Source of the DNA: JAFGOG01 sp034429215
GTDB taxonomy: Bacteria; Chloroflexota; Anaerolineae; JAAYZQ01
Direction: 5' to 3'
Assembly: GCA_034429215.1 (NCBI GenBank)
Contig: DAOUGI010000030.1
Location: 1-64,000 of the forward strand
DNA: 64,000 nt
The notes beneath the pieces were generated by a model. It worked only from the letters and a program-made list of their open reading frames with translations, did no database searches and had not been told where the DNA came from. The number at the start of each line of letters is the position of its first letter. Positions within the stretch are counted from its first letter, which is position 1. The position numbers and the translations under genes are program-made. Shown piece by piece: positions 7,783-18,342 of this stretch.

Positions 7783-8135
7783 GGCAGCGCCCTCCGCACC
7801 TCTTGGAGCAGATCGCCGACGGTAAAGGGCCGCAGCAGCACCCCGGCCGGCGGCAGGTCTGCCTGGGCCAGTGTGGCGCGATCCAGCGCTCCGCCACACA
7901 GGATCAGGGGAGCCCGGCCGGTCAACTGCGACAGGTCGTCAATCTGCCTGCCGGTGACCAACTGCCCGTGCAGGTCGAGCACCGCCAACCGCGGCGGCTC
8001 GCCGCCGCGGAGCAGGTGGGCAAGAGCGGTTTCGAGCGAAGGCAGGGCCAGCACCGAGTACCCCTCCTCCAGGAGTTGAGCATATACCAGCCGCCGGAAC
8101 TGCCGGTCGGCTGCGATCAGCAGGACGTCCTCCAC
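7779..8135 (-). CDS. response-regulator receiver-like protein, 118 aa
   Basis: A single receiver-like domain. It starts MEDVLLIAADRQFRRLVYA and follows the CheY fold order, with AVLDLHG at the place of the phospho-acceptor Asp (VLDL) and LLRPF at the place of the conserved Lys-Pro, so the Lys is replaced by Arg. The N-terminal acidic pair is also weakened (AAD). It may be a degenerate or non-phosphorylated receiver. The GTG start at 8135 coincides with the predicted transcription start (promoter 8142-8170), so the mRNA is probably leaderless. It overlaps the PCMT gene by four bases. Confidence 0.65.
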   Translation of the reverse strand: MEDVLLIAADRQFRRLVYAQLLEEGYSVLALPSLETALAHLLRGGEPPRLAVLDLHGQLVTGRQIDDLSQLTGRAPLILCGGALDRATLAQADLPPAGVLLRPFTVGDLLQEVRRALP

Positions 8136-8141
8136 GCCCCT

Positions 8142-8170
8142 ATTGTAGCACGTTGTGGCCGAAAATTCAA
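8142..8170 (-). promoter_or_regulatory. promoter of receiver-PCMT operon (leaderless)
   Basis: On the minus strand TTGAAT (8170-8165), 17-bp spacer, TACAAT (8147-8142). The transcript would start at about 8135, the first base of the GTG start codon. Confidence 0.65.
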
Positions 8171-8202
8171 GACCCGTCAGGTTTCCTTAAACCTGACGGG
8201 TC
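8171..8202 (-). terminator. hairpin terminator after the dynamin-like gene
   Basis: A perfect 14-bp inverted repeat (8171-8184 with 8189-8202, loop CCTT), core CCCGTCAGGTTT. On the minus strand it is followed by TTGAATTTTC. It lies 9 bases past the stop of the dynamin-like gene and abuts the next promoter. The same stem words recur in the terminator at 52203-52234. Confidence 0.75.
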
Positions 8203-8211
8203 CGGTGTTTT

Positions 8212-9987
8212 CTACATCTCCTGGACCTCGGAACGGATCTGCCCCAGCCCGCTGCTAATCTGGGCCAACTCGCCTTCGACTCGGTCGAGTTTTTGCCGCT
8301 CAGAGCGGACAAAGCGGGTGTATGGGGCGATCGCCTCGCGCAGCCGCTGGACGCTGCGGTCAAGCTCCTGCTCGAACGCTTTCGTCATCGATGTCATGAG
8401 CTGTTCGCGCAGCGTTTCGAGCTTGGCCTGCAGATCGGCCTTGGCCCGGCGCCGCTTGGTGGGGATGATCAATAGGCCGACGACGGCCAGCGTGCTGGCG
8501 GCCAGTATGCCGGTAACATCGGCAAGGGCTGTGTGGAGGGCAAGGACCAACACTGCGCCCAGGCCGACGGCGCCAACCTCGACCAGGGCGGTGCTGGCCA
8601 CTGCGTCGCGCACCCCCTCAGCCAACTGCCGGGCCTCAGCCTGGCGATCGTAGGATGTGACTACTTCCTGGGCAGCGCGCCCGACCGAATCGAGAAGCGC
8701 CCGGCGGTTGTATTCAAAGGGGCCGCCGACCTGGCCGATGATCTTGTCGTCGCCCCTTATCTGCCGCGCATCGGCTTCAGCCTGGAGCCTGGCCCGGTGG
8801 CGGTCCAGGTATTCCAAGGTGGCCTGCCACTGGCGCAGGTCTTTTTCCACGAGCCAGTCGATCAGGCCCTGCACATCGCGCTCGATCTCCTGCGGGGTGT
8901 CGGCTACTACCTGCCGCTCAAACTCACCGCGAATGCGTTGGCTGTTGACCAGGTCCAGGATGCGGCCCAAGCGCAGCGTCTCGTCAAAGTAGGCCACGCC
9001 CCGGCTGTTCATCGCCAGCAGCTCATTTTCGACATCGACCAGCCGGAAGCGAAAATCGCGCTGCATGTCCTGGCGATAGATATCGAGCTGGCTCTCAATG
9101 TTGTCGATGGCGGTCACATCCTTGGCCAGCAGGTCAAGCCGACCACGGGCCAGATCCAGGTAGCGGCCGGTCAGCCGCTCGCCCACCCCCAGCGGGTTCT
9201 GGAGTTTGAGCTGCACCCGGCTCTTTTCGTCGAGCGTCTTGAGGACGTAGGTTTCCACCGCTTGAAACCGGCTCTCAGCCCACAGGGTCTCGCGCTCGGC
9301 GCTGTTCTGGGGCAGCTTGGCCCGCAACGCCAGGCGGGCCGACACGGGCAGGATCTCGGGCGCAAAGCCCAGCAGGGTCAGGGCGTTCTGCCGGATATAG
9401 TCGACGACGTTGGTGACTTCTTGGTCGTTGATCAGGTCGATCTTGTTCAGGATAATGACCACCTTCTTGCCCCACTGACGGATCTGCTCCATGAACGCCC
9501 GCTCGCTCTCGGCAAAGGGCCGGTCGGCCGAGGTGACAAAGATGACCAGGTCGCTGCGGGGCACAAAGTTCTGGGTCAACTGCTCGTGACTGCGGATGAT
9601 GGCGTTGGTGCCGGGCGTATCGACGATGTTGATCTCTTCCAAAAAGACGGCGGGGTAGGTGACTGCCAGCACACCCTCCTCCTGCACTTCCCGGCCTGGC
9701 TCAGGGCCGTAACGCAAGATATGGATCTGGCTGGTGGTGGGGGTCACCCCTTCTGGCAAAAAGCGGTCACCCAACAGGGCGTTGATAAAGGCCGATTTGC
9801 CGCTGTTGAACTCGCCGACGATCACCAGCAGGAACAGCTCGTCGAGCTGGTGGAGCGACTTGGACAGAGTGGCCTGGTCCTCAGGGGTGACTTCAAAGCC
9901 GGCCAACGCCAACTGCAGGCGCTCCAGCCACTTTTTCTCCTCCTTGACCAGGTCCGATTGTTTGCGACTAAGGATGTTTCGAAGCAA
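8212..9987 (-). CDS. bacterial dynamin-like GTPase
   Basis: About 591 residues from TTG 9987, which has GGAGG five bases upstream; the open frame reaches 10050 but that part overlaps the preceding gene and lacks a site. The G1 P-loop is GEFNSGKS (about residues 58-65), G2 Thr lies in TPTTSQI, G3 is VDTPGTNA and G4 is LNKIDL. Near the C-terminus two hydrophobic stretches (VGAVGLGAVLVLALHTAL and ILAASTLAVVGLLII) form the membrane-binding paddle, followed by a basic coiled coil. Family role: GTP-driven membrane remodelling or repair. It is the second gene after the radical SAM gene on the same strand. Confidence 0.85.
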   Translation of the reverse strand: MLRNILSRKQSDLVKEEKKWLERLQLALAGFEVTPEDQATLSKSLHQLDELFLLVIVGEFNSGKSAFINALLGDRFLPEGVTPTTSQIHILRYGPEPGREVQEEGVLAVTYPAVFLEEINIVDTPGTNAIIRSHEQLTQNFVPRSDLVIFVTSADRPFAESERAFMEQIRQWGKKVVIILNKIDLINDQEVTNVVDYIRQNALTLLGFAPEILPVSARLALRAKLPQNSAERETLWAESRFQAVETYVLKTLDEKSRVQLKLQNPLGVGERLTGRYLDLARGRLDLLAKDVTAIDNIESQLDIYRQDMQRDFRFRLVDVENELLAMNSRGVAYFDETLRLGRILDLVNSQRIRGEFERQVVADTPQEIERDVQGLIDWLVEKDLRQWQATLEYLDRHRARLQAEADARQIRGDDKIIGQVGGPFEYNRRALLDSVGRAAQEVVTSYDRQAEARQLAEGVRDAVASTALVEVGAVGLGAVLVLALHTALADVTGILAASTLAVVGLLIIPTKRRRAKADLQAKLETLREQLMTSMTKAFEQELDRSVQRLREAIAPYTRFVRSERQKLDRVEGELAQISSGLGQIRSEVQEM

Positions 9988-10006
9988 AGTATCCTCCGGT
10001 TGGGCT

Positions 10007-10948
10007 CTAGATCCGTACCTGCCGCCAAGACCGCTCGGTGCGCCCGTCAAGGCGCAGCCCGGCCTCTTGAGCGAGGCGTACGGCCTCGGCGTACTCGTGG
10101 GTCGTGGGGCGCCGGTCGAGGGGCGGCACGTCGCAGGCGCGGTAACAGGGACGGTATTGGGCCATCACGTTGATATACGTATTGGGCGAGATTTCGTCGC
10201 GCAAGAAGCGAACGATCTGATCGGTTCCGGCCAGGCCCTCGGGCAGGACCAGGTGGCGGACCAGCAGGCCGCGCCGGGCTACCCCGCGGGTGTCCACGGC
10301 CAGGTCGCCCACCTGGCGGTGCATCTCTTTGACGGCCGCCTGGTTGACCGTTGCATAGTTGCCGACCTTGGACAGGCGCCGGCCGACGTCGGAATCGGCG
10401 TATTTCATGTCGGGCATGTAGATGTCGACCACGCCGTCGAGCAGGGCCAGCGTCTTGAGCAAGTCGTAGCCGCCGGTGTTGTAGACCAGCGGCAGGCGCA
10501 GTCCGGCCTCGGAGGCGACCAGCAGCCCGGCCAGGATCTGGGGCACGACGTGGCTTGGCGAGACGAGGTTGATGTTGTGGCAGCCCTGGGCCTGAAGGGC
10601 GAGCATTATCCGAGCCAGCTCTTGCGGCTCGACCTCGTGGCCCTCACCCTCCTGGCTGATCTGGTAGTTTTGGCAGAACTGGCAGCGCAGATTGCACCAG
10701 GTGAAAAAGATGGTGCCCGACCCGCCGCTGCCGACTAACGGCTCCTCCTCGCCAAAGTGGGGGCCGTAGCTGGACATAATTGCTTGCTCGCCGGTGTGGC
10801 AGCCGGCTCCGGCGCTGCTCTCACGGCGGTTGACGCCGCACTCACGGCCACACAGGTCGCACGCTTCCAGGCAGGCATAGGCCTCCGCAACCCGGCGTTT
10901 TAATTCTCCTGAATGCAAGAGCTCCAGATACGCCGCTTCAAAGACCAT
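10007..10948 (-). CDS. radical SAM protein, PflX type (pyruvate formate-lyase-activase-like)
   Basis: 313 residues. The radical-SAM cluster motif CNLRCQFC is at C85, C89, C92. It is preceded by a second Cys set (C26, C30, C33, C37, C50: CLEACDLCGREC) typical of the PflX-like subfamily, which suggests an auxiliary cluster. Downstream motifs (YNTGGYD, VDIYMPDMKY, VRHLVLPEG) match the same subfamily. The target is unknown. No glycyl-radical enzyme is present in the window. Start ATG 10948. Confidence 0.85.
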   Translation of the reverse strand: MVFEAAYLELLHSGELKRRVAEAYACLEACDLCGRECGVNRRESSAGAGCHTGEQAIMSSYGPHFGEEEPLVGSGGSGTIFFTWCNLRCQFCQNYQISQEGEGHEVEPQELARIMLALQAQGCHNINLVSPSHVVPQILAGLLVASEAGLRLPLVYNTGGYDLLKTLALLDGVVDIYMPDMKYADSDVGRRLSKVGNYATVNQAAVKEMHRQVGDLAVDTRGVARRGLLVRHLVLPEGLAGTDQIVRFLRDEISPNTYINVMAQYRPCYRACDVPPLDRRPTTHEYAEAVRLAQEAGLRLDGRTERSWRQVRI

Positions 10949-10977
10949 GCCGCGCCCCGGTCATCTGCCGATCTGCC

Positions 10978-11502
10978 TTACCAGCTTACCGGTACCATCT
11001 GCACCCGGTAGCTGCGATCCTGGTATTTTAGGTGCTTGTTCTGCCGGCCATACTCGTACAACTGCCGGGTGATCTCGACGTCGTGCTGGCAATAGTCCAA
11101 GATTTCCTGGATGCGGCCCTCCCTGTACCAGCGCACCGCCTGCAGGCCGTCGGCCGATTTGGCTGCGCCCAGCGTGGCCTTGGCCAGGCTGTCGAGGCTG
11201 ATCCGGAAGCCGAGCCGGCGGTAGATGTGATCCAACATGTCTACGGTCTGAGGAGGGCTCAACGGCCCATAAGCCCGCAGCACTTCATAGTCAAAGCTGA
11301 GCACATTAAAGCCGACGACCAGGTCGGCAGCCTCGATCTCGGCCAGCAGACCGGCGACGTCCGCTTCCGTGTAATGGCAAAAGGCCCCGGCGGTGGTGGA
11401 ATAGGTGACGGCCGCGGCCAGGCCAAGCTTCCGGATGTTTTGCCGGCCTCCCACCTCGTCGAAGGTGCGCTGCGTTTCTACATCAAAGAATAGGGTATTC
11501 AC
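10978..11502 (-). CDS. YprB-like ribonuclease H-fold 3'-5' exonuclease
   Basis: 174 residues with DEDD exonuclease motifs: FFDVETQ near the N-terminus (Exo I), GFNVLSFDYEVL (Exo II) and YCQHDVEITRQLY (Exo III). This matches the YprB/RNase H-like family of DnaQ-fold nucleases. It starts with GTG 11502, exactly at the predicted transcription start, with no Shine-Dalgarno possible. Its promoter is back-to-back with that of the DinG-type helicase, itself carrying a DnaQ-like domain, so the two nucleases are divergently paired. Confidence 0.8.
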   Translation of the reverse strand: MNTLFFDVETQRTFDEVGGRQNIRKLGLAAAVTYSTTAGAFCHYTEADVAGLLAEIEAADLVVGFNVLSFDYEVLRAYGPLSPPQTVDMLDHIYRRLGFRISLDSLAKATLGAAKSADGLQAVRWYREGRIQEILDYCQHDVEITRQLYEYGRQNKHLKYQDRSYRVQMVPVSW

Positions 11503-11508
11503 GCCGCC

Positions 11509-11537
11509 ATTCTATCATGAACCGACCATCGGCGCAA
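11509..11537 (-). promoter_or_regulatory. promoter of the YprB-like gene (leaderless)
   Basis: Minus strand TTGCGC (11537-11532), 17-bp spacer, TAGAAT (11514-11509), then six bases and the GTG start. Its -35 box is five bases from that of the opposite promoter. Confidence 0.65.
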
Positions 11538-11542
11538 GCTGT

Positions 11543-11571
11543 TTGCCTTTTCCCACCATTCGGGGTATAAT
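11543..11571 (+). promoter_or_regulatory. promoter of the DinG-type gene
   Basis: TTGCCT at 11543-11548, 17-bp spacer, TATAAT at 11566-11571. The leader (about 40 bases) contains a small palindrome, AGGAGTCACTCCT. Confidence 0.7.
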
Positions 11572-11618
11572 CCTGCCGTCAGGAGAGGCAAGGAGTCACT
11601 CCTCTAGAAAGAGCAGCG

Positions 11619-14507
<2,889 letters not shown>

Positions 14508-14535
14508 TTAGGCCTTTCAGCCCAGGGCACATCGG

Positions 14536-14634
14536 CAGCCCTGTCATTCCAAGGAGCGTCAGCGACGAAGAATCTCTTTCGCTAGCTGCTGACTGGGCAG
14601 GAGAGATTCTTCGCTTCGCTCAGAATGACGGGTT
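14536..14634. repeat. interrupted inverted repeat between dinG and the ECF operon
   Basis: The words GTCATTCCAAGGAGCG..GAAGAATCTC on the left return in inverted order as GAGAGATTCTTCGCTTCGCTCAGAATGAC on the right. It fills most of the 160-base gap between convergent genes. Words of this type occur as dispersed intergenic repeats in many bacteria. It may act as a bidirectional terminator. Confidence 0.6.
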
Positions 14635-14667
14635 TAGAGAAACGCCAGGGGGAAAAACTGAGGCTTG

Positions 14668-15486
14668 CTACCAAGTCTGGCCGCCGAACGCCAGCCCATA
14701 GCGCACGGCCAGCAGCCCGGCAAACAGGATTGTCACTGCGAGCACCGCCAGCCAGTCGACGGCGGTGAAGGCAAGGTCGTGCAGGACGGTGCGGCGGGCC
14801 GGGTAGCCCAGCCCTCGCGCCGCCAGGGCCATCCCCAGGCTATCGCTCAGTCGCAGCGAGGCGATGATCGTCGCCACCAGGATCGGCACGTAGGAGCGCG
14901 CCCGCTGCAAAAGGCCCCCCTGGCCGACGATCCAACCCCGTGCCTGCTGCGCCTCGCCGATCGATACGAACAGGCCATAGGTAGTCGGCAGGTAGCGGAT
15001 GGCCAGTCCCACCGTCAGCCCCCAGGGGTAGGGCAGGCCCAGCTTGACCAGGCCTTGCACCAACCGGTTTATATCGGTGGTCAGCAGCAGGACGGCGGCG
15101 ACAAAGGCCAGCGTCGCCGCCCGCAGGGCATAGCTCAGCCCGTCCAACAGGCCGGCCACCGTCAGGCGCAGCGGTCCCAGGCGGAACAGGTCCGGCCCGG
15201 GGCCGGGGGCGAAAAAGGGCTGCAGCACCAGGATCATGGCCAGCAGCGGGAGCAGGCGGGCCCACAGCCAGCGCAGACGTTCGGGCGGGATCCGGGAGGA
15301 CAGCAGGGCCAGGTGGGCCAGCAGCAGCAGGCCGGCCAGCATGGCGACGTTGCGGAAGAGGAAGCAGGACGCGCCGGCCAGGAGCACGGCCCACAGCTTG
15401 GCGCGGGGATCCAGGCGGTGGAGCCACTCCCCTGGCGGGGATCTCCGTGAGTCGCGCGGCAGGTAAAAGTCAAAGTGCTGGCTCAT
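14668..15486 (-). CDS. ecfT: ECF transporter transmembrane component EcfT
   Basis: About 272 residues, five or six hydrophobic segments, and the two Ala-Arg-Gly coupling motifs of EcfT (ARGWI and ARGLG). It anchors the ATPase pair and contacts the S component. ATG 15486 overlaps the stop of the upstream ATPase gene (ATGA). The longer frame to 15519 lies inside that gene. Last gene of an S-A-A'-T operon. Confidence 0.88.
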   Translation of the reverse strand: MSQHFDFYLPRDSRRSPPGEWLHRLDPRAKLWAVLLAGASCFLFRNVAMLAGLLLLAHLALLSSRIPPERLRWLWARLLPLLAMILVLQPFFAPGPGPDLFRLGPLRLTVAGLLDGLSYALRAATLAFVAAVLLLTTDINRLVQGLVKLGLPYPWGLTVGLAIRYLPTTYGLFVSIGEAQQARGWIVGQGGLLQRARSYVPILVATIIASLRLSDSLGMALAARGLGYPARRTVLHDLAFTAVDWLAVLAVTILFAGLLAVRYGLAFGGQTW

Positions 15487-16313
15487 GGCGTTTCCACCAG
15501 AGCGACGTACTCGTCGCAAAAAGCTTCCACCGTCAGACTGTCGCCGCGCATGCCGTGGGGGCGGAGTGCCTGGGCCAGGACGGTGACCGGCGGGGGGACC
15601 AGGGCAGCACGGGCCAGCAGGTCGGTTTGCCGGAACAGGTCGGCGGGCGGCCCGTCGGCGATGACCCGGCCCTGGCCGAGCACGACGACGCGCCCGGCGT
15701 ACGCCGCGGCAAGGGCCATGTCGTGGGTGACCAGGACGATTGTCCTCCCCTCGGTATGCAGGTCGGATAGCCAGCCAAAGATTTCCCCCATCCCGCGGGC
15801 GTCCAGACCCACCGTCGGCTCGTCGAGGACCAGCACAGGCGGGCTCATGGTCGCCAGGGAGGCCAACGTCACCCGGCGGCGGAGGCCGTAACTGAGGATG
15901 GCCGGCGGCTGGCCGGCGATGGCGGTCAGTCCAAAGCGGGCCAGGGCGGCCTCGACGCGCGCTTCTATCTCGGCTTGGGGCAGACCCAGGTTGCGCGGGC
16001 CAAAGGCCAGCTCCTGCTGCACGGTCGGGCTAAAGATCTGCTGTTCGGGGCGCTGGAACAGGTAGCCTACCTGGCGGGCCAGCTCGCCCATCGAGCGGCC
16101 GGCGGCATCCCGGCCGGCTACCCGCACCAGGCCGCGCCTGGGACGGAGCAGGCCGTTGAAATGCTTGACCAGCGTCGTCTTGCCCGAACCGTTGGCCCCT
16201 ACGAGGGCCACAAACTCCCCAGGGTCGATGGCCAGGGTGACGTCCCTGACAACCGGAGCACCCTCGCCATACCAGAACCACAAGCCGGCAGCTTCGAGGA
16301 TGGGGTCAGCCAA
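15483..16313 (-). CDS. ECF transporter ATP-binding protein A' (degenerate signature motif)
   Basis: 276 residues. Walker A GANGSGKTTLV (residues 39-49), Q-loop YLFQRPEQQ, Walker B LVLDEP with Glu165 and the switch His197 (VTHD) are all canonical. The ABC signature reads LSYGL (140-144) where LSGGQ is expected. It overlaps the first ATPase gene by eight bases and ecfT by four. It forms the energising heterodimer with the product of 16306-17166. Confidence 0.88.
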   Translation of the reverse strand: MADPILEAAGLWFWYGEGAPVVRDVTLAIDPGEFVALVGANGSGKTTLVKHFNGLLRPRRGLVRVAGRDAAGRSMGELARQVGYLFQRPEQQIFSPTVQQELAFGPRNLGLPQAEIEARVEAALARFGLTAIAGQPPAILSYGLRRRVTLASLATMSPPVLVLDEPTVGLDARGMGEIFGWLSDLHTEGRTIVLVTHDMALAAAYAGRVVVLGQGRVIADGPPADLFRQTDLLARAALVPPPVTVLAQALRPHGMRGDSLTVEAFCDEYVALVETP

Positions 16314-17166
16314 GGTGCACCGCCAGGGCCTCGGCTGCCTGCGCCAGGCTCAAGAAGCCAAATGCCGTGCCAAGCCGCCGGTTGAGCATGCCGGCCAGGC
16401 CGACAGTCTGGGGGATGGCCACACCCAGAGCCGCCATCTTCTCGGTCTGGTAGAACAGGTCTCGTGGCGGACCTTCCAAGGCGGCCTGCCCCTCGTCCAG
16501 CACCAGCAGCCGGTCGGCAAAGGCAGCCACCGCTTCGGGATCGCTCTCGGTCATGACGATGGCCGTCGAGCCGTCTCGGCGCAGGTCAGACAGGGCGGCC
16601 AGCACTTCGCTCCGCCCGGCCGGGTCCAGCCCGCCCATCGGCTCGTCAAGGATGAGCACCTGGGGCCGCATGGCCAGCACCGAGGCCAGCGCCACCCGCT
16701 TTTGCTCGCCGCCCGATAGTTCACTTGGGGCGCGCTGCCGGACCTGCTCCAGGCGAAACAGGGCCAGCATCTCCCCGACCCGCGCCCTGATCTCGGCGGC
16801 CGGCAGCCCTAGGTTCTCCAGCCCCCAGGCCAGCTCGGCCTCGACGGTGGGGTTGAATAGCTGGGCCTCGGCCTCCTGGAAGAGGAGCCCGACCGCGCCG
16901 GCCAGGGACGGGGGTAGATGATCGTGCGTATCGCACCCGGCGACGACGACGCGGCCTTCCATCTGCCCCCCGGTCAAGTGGGGGGCCAGGCCGGCCAGCA
17001 GCAGGCACAGGGTGGTCTTGCCGGCGTCGCTGGCGCCCATCACCGCCAGCCACTCGCCGGCGCCGACACGCAGGTCCAGCCCGTCGATGACAATCGGGGC
17101 GGGGGCATCGGGCGCCAGGGGTGGGTAGGCGAAGCGCAGCCCTTCGGCCAGGATGGCGTCGTTCAC
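16306..17166 (-). CDS. ECF transporter ATP-binding protein A (switch His replaced)
   Basis: About 286 residues from GTG 17166. Walker A GASDAGKTTLC, Q-loop LLFQEAEAQ, canonical signature LSGGE (150-154) and Walker B LILDEP with Glu175 are present. The switch His of the H-loop is replaced by Glu207 (MTESD for THD). Together with the A' subunit this makes one canonical and one degenerate ATP site. Start choice: an in-frame GTG at 17190 has a GGAGGG site but lies in a repeat-like GC tract; homology begins after 17166. Confidence 0.85.
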   Translation of the reverse strand: MNDAILAEGLRFAYPPLAPDAPAPIVIDGLDLRVGAGEWLAVMGASDAGKTTLCLLLAGLAPHLTGGQMEGRVVVAGCDTHDHLPPSLAGAVGLLFQEAEAQLFNPTVEAELAWGLENLGLPAAEIRARVGEMLALFRLEQVRQRAPSELSGGEQKRVALASVLAMRPQVLILDEPMGGLDPAGRSEVLAALSDLRRDGSTAIVMTESDPEAVAAFADRLLVLDEGQAALEGPPRDLFYQTEKMAALGVAIPQTVGLAGMLNRRLGTAFGFLSLAQAAEALAVHLG

Positions 17167-17220
17167 GGACGGATTTCCCCTCACCCCCACCCTTTCCCTC
17201 CAGGGGAGAGGGATTGCCTT

Positions 17221-17730
17221 TTATTTGCTCAGGCGGGTGATGGGTGGGTAGGCCTGGCGCACGGCGATAAACAGCGGAATGGCCAACACTGCCCCGATGC
17301 TCACCTGGAGTATATTGGGCACGATCTCGCCTACCGCGGCGCCCGTACCGGACAGGATGATACCGGCCAGGAAGTAGCCGGCCACGACGATCACCCCGCC
17401 CACCACGGCGGCCAGGATCAGGCCCGCCAGGCCGGCCACCCGCCGCACCAGCCAGCCGGCGATCCAGCCCTGGAAGCCGTGGATCAGCAGCGAAAAGACG
17501 GCCCACTGGGGATAACCACCTACGATGTCGGCCAGGGCGGTCCCCAGACCACCAGCGGCGGCGCCCACCCAGGGGCCGAGGGCGAATGCGCTGAAAAAGA
17601 CGCCCGTGTCGCCCAGGTGGGCATAGCCCTTGGCCGGCGTCGGCACCCTGATCAGGTAGGTCAGCACCAGGACGATGGCGGTCATGATCGCCGTCAAGGC
17701 CACGGCGCGCGGATTAAGCGGTTTGCGCAT
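17221..17730 (-). CDS. ECF transporter substrate-binding S component (COG4720/HmpT-like)
   Basis: 169 residues, about six hydrophobic segments. The sequence GYAHLGDTGVFFSA followed by ADIVGGYPQWAVFSLLIHG matches the PF07155/HmpT-like family of S components, whose members take up thiamine-precursor or related vitamin-like substrates; the exact substrate cannot be read. First gene of the operon, directly followed by A, A' and T. The leader is only about 25 bases, with GGAGG, so there is no riboswitch to identify the substrate. Confidence 0.85.
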   Translation of the reverse strand: MRKPLNPRAVALTAIMTAIVLVLTYLIRVPTPAKGYAHLGDTGVFFSAFALGPWVGAAAGGLGTALADIVGGYPQWAVFSLLIHGFQGWIAGWLVRRVAGLAGLILAAVVGGVIVVAGYFLAGIILSGTGAAVGEIVPNILQVSIGAVLAIPLFIAVRQAYPPITRLSK

Positions 17731-17762
17731 GAGAATTCCTCCCCCACATACCTTCGTCGGCC

Positions 17763-17791
17763 ATTATACCACCCCAGGGGAGGCTGCTCAA
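17763..17791 (-). promoter_or_regulatory. promoter of the ECF operon
   Basis: Minus strand TTGAGC (17791-17786), 17-bp spacer, TATAAT (17768-17763). Divergent from the hicBA promoter 22 bases away. Confidence 0.7.
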
Positions 17792-17813
17792 ATGCCGGAA
17801 CAACCATCGCGAA

Positions 17814-17842
17814 TTGCCGGTTGTGTCATTTTGGGGTATACT
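17814..17842 (+). promoter_or_regulatory. promoter of hicBA
   Basis: TTGCCG (17814-17819), 17-bp spacer, TATACT (17837-17842). The 5' leader would be about 12 bases and holds AGGAGG (17849-17854). Confidence 0.7.
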
Positions 17843-17860
17843 CTTGCCAGGAGGTGTCCG

Positions 17861-18115
17861 ATGATTCGAGAGTATGTAAGGGCGGCTATGGACAAGGCAC
17901 GGTATGAGATTATTTCTGATCCAGAGCCTTATTATGGCGAGATTCCGGAATGCCGGGGAGTATGGGCCACGGGCAAGACATTGGAGGAATGCCGACGTAA
18001 CTTGGAGGATGTGTTGGATGGATGGCTAGTCCTGCGCCTGCAGAAAGGCTTGTCTATCCCCCCGATCGAGAACGTGACCATCAAGCCTCTGGAGCAACTC
18101 GCGACATATGCCTAA
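17861..18115 (+). CDS. hicB: HicB-family antitoxin
   Basis: 84 residues with the partial RNase-H-like HicB fold: MDKARYEIISDPEPYYGEIP, then GVWATGKTLEECRRNLED, ending with a short C-terminal strand. AGGAGG lies six bases before ATG 17861. It overlaps the toxin gene by eight bases. Here the antitoxin comes first, the reverse of the classical E. coli hicAB order. There is no appended DNA-binding domain, so autoregulation, if any, is through another surface. Confidence 0.85.
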   Translation: MIREYVRAAMDKARYEIISDPEPYYGEIPECRGVWATGKTLEECRRNLEDVLDGWLVLRLQKGLSIPPIENVTIKPLEQLATYA

Positions 18116-18329
18116 GCTCAGGCCGGTCAAGTGGCACACCTTGGTGCGGCGTTTTCAAGCTCTTGGATTTGAAGGACCCTTTGGCGGCAGTAAGCACCCC
18201 TACATGGTAAAAGGTGACCTCGTCATTACGATCCCCAATCCCCATCGTGAGCAAATCAGCGTTGATCTGTTGGCAAGGTTACTGAGGCAGGCCGGGATCT
18301 CGCGCGATGAATGGGAATCTGTCAGGTAA
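18108..18329 (+). CDS. hicA: HicA-family mRNA interferase toxin
   Basis: 73 residues, the usual HicA size. It has the double-stranded-RNA-binding-like fold with the catalytic His in GGSKHPYM and the family's VITIPNPHREQIS and LLRQAGISRDEW segments. Translation is coupled to hicB through an eight-base overlap. The glycosyltransferase gene follows after 13 bases, in the same direction, and may be co-transcribed. Confidence 0.9.
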   Translation: MPKLRPVKWHTLVRRFQALGFEGPFGGSKHPYMVKGDLVITIPNPHREQISVDLLARLLRQAGISRDEWESVR

Positions 18330-18342
18330 GGAGGCCGAAACG

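Noticed and set aside
8533..10173. 546-residue open frame on the plus strand
   Set aside because: Antisense to the dynamin-like GTPase with all G motifs; no domain seen.
17731..17762. Riboswitch before the ECF operon
   Set aside because: The leader from the predicted start to the ATG is only about 25 bases.
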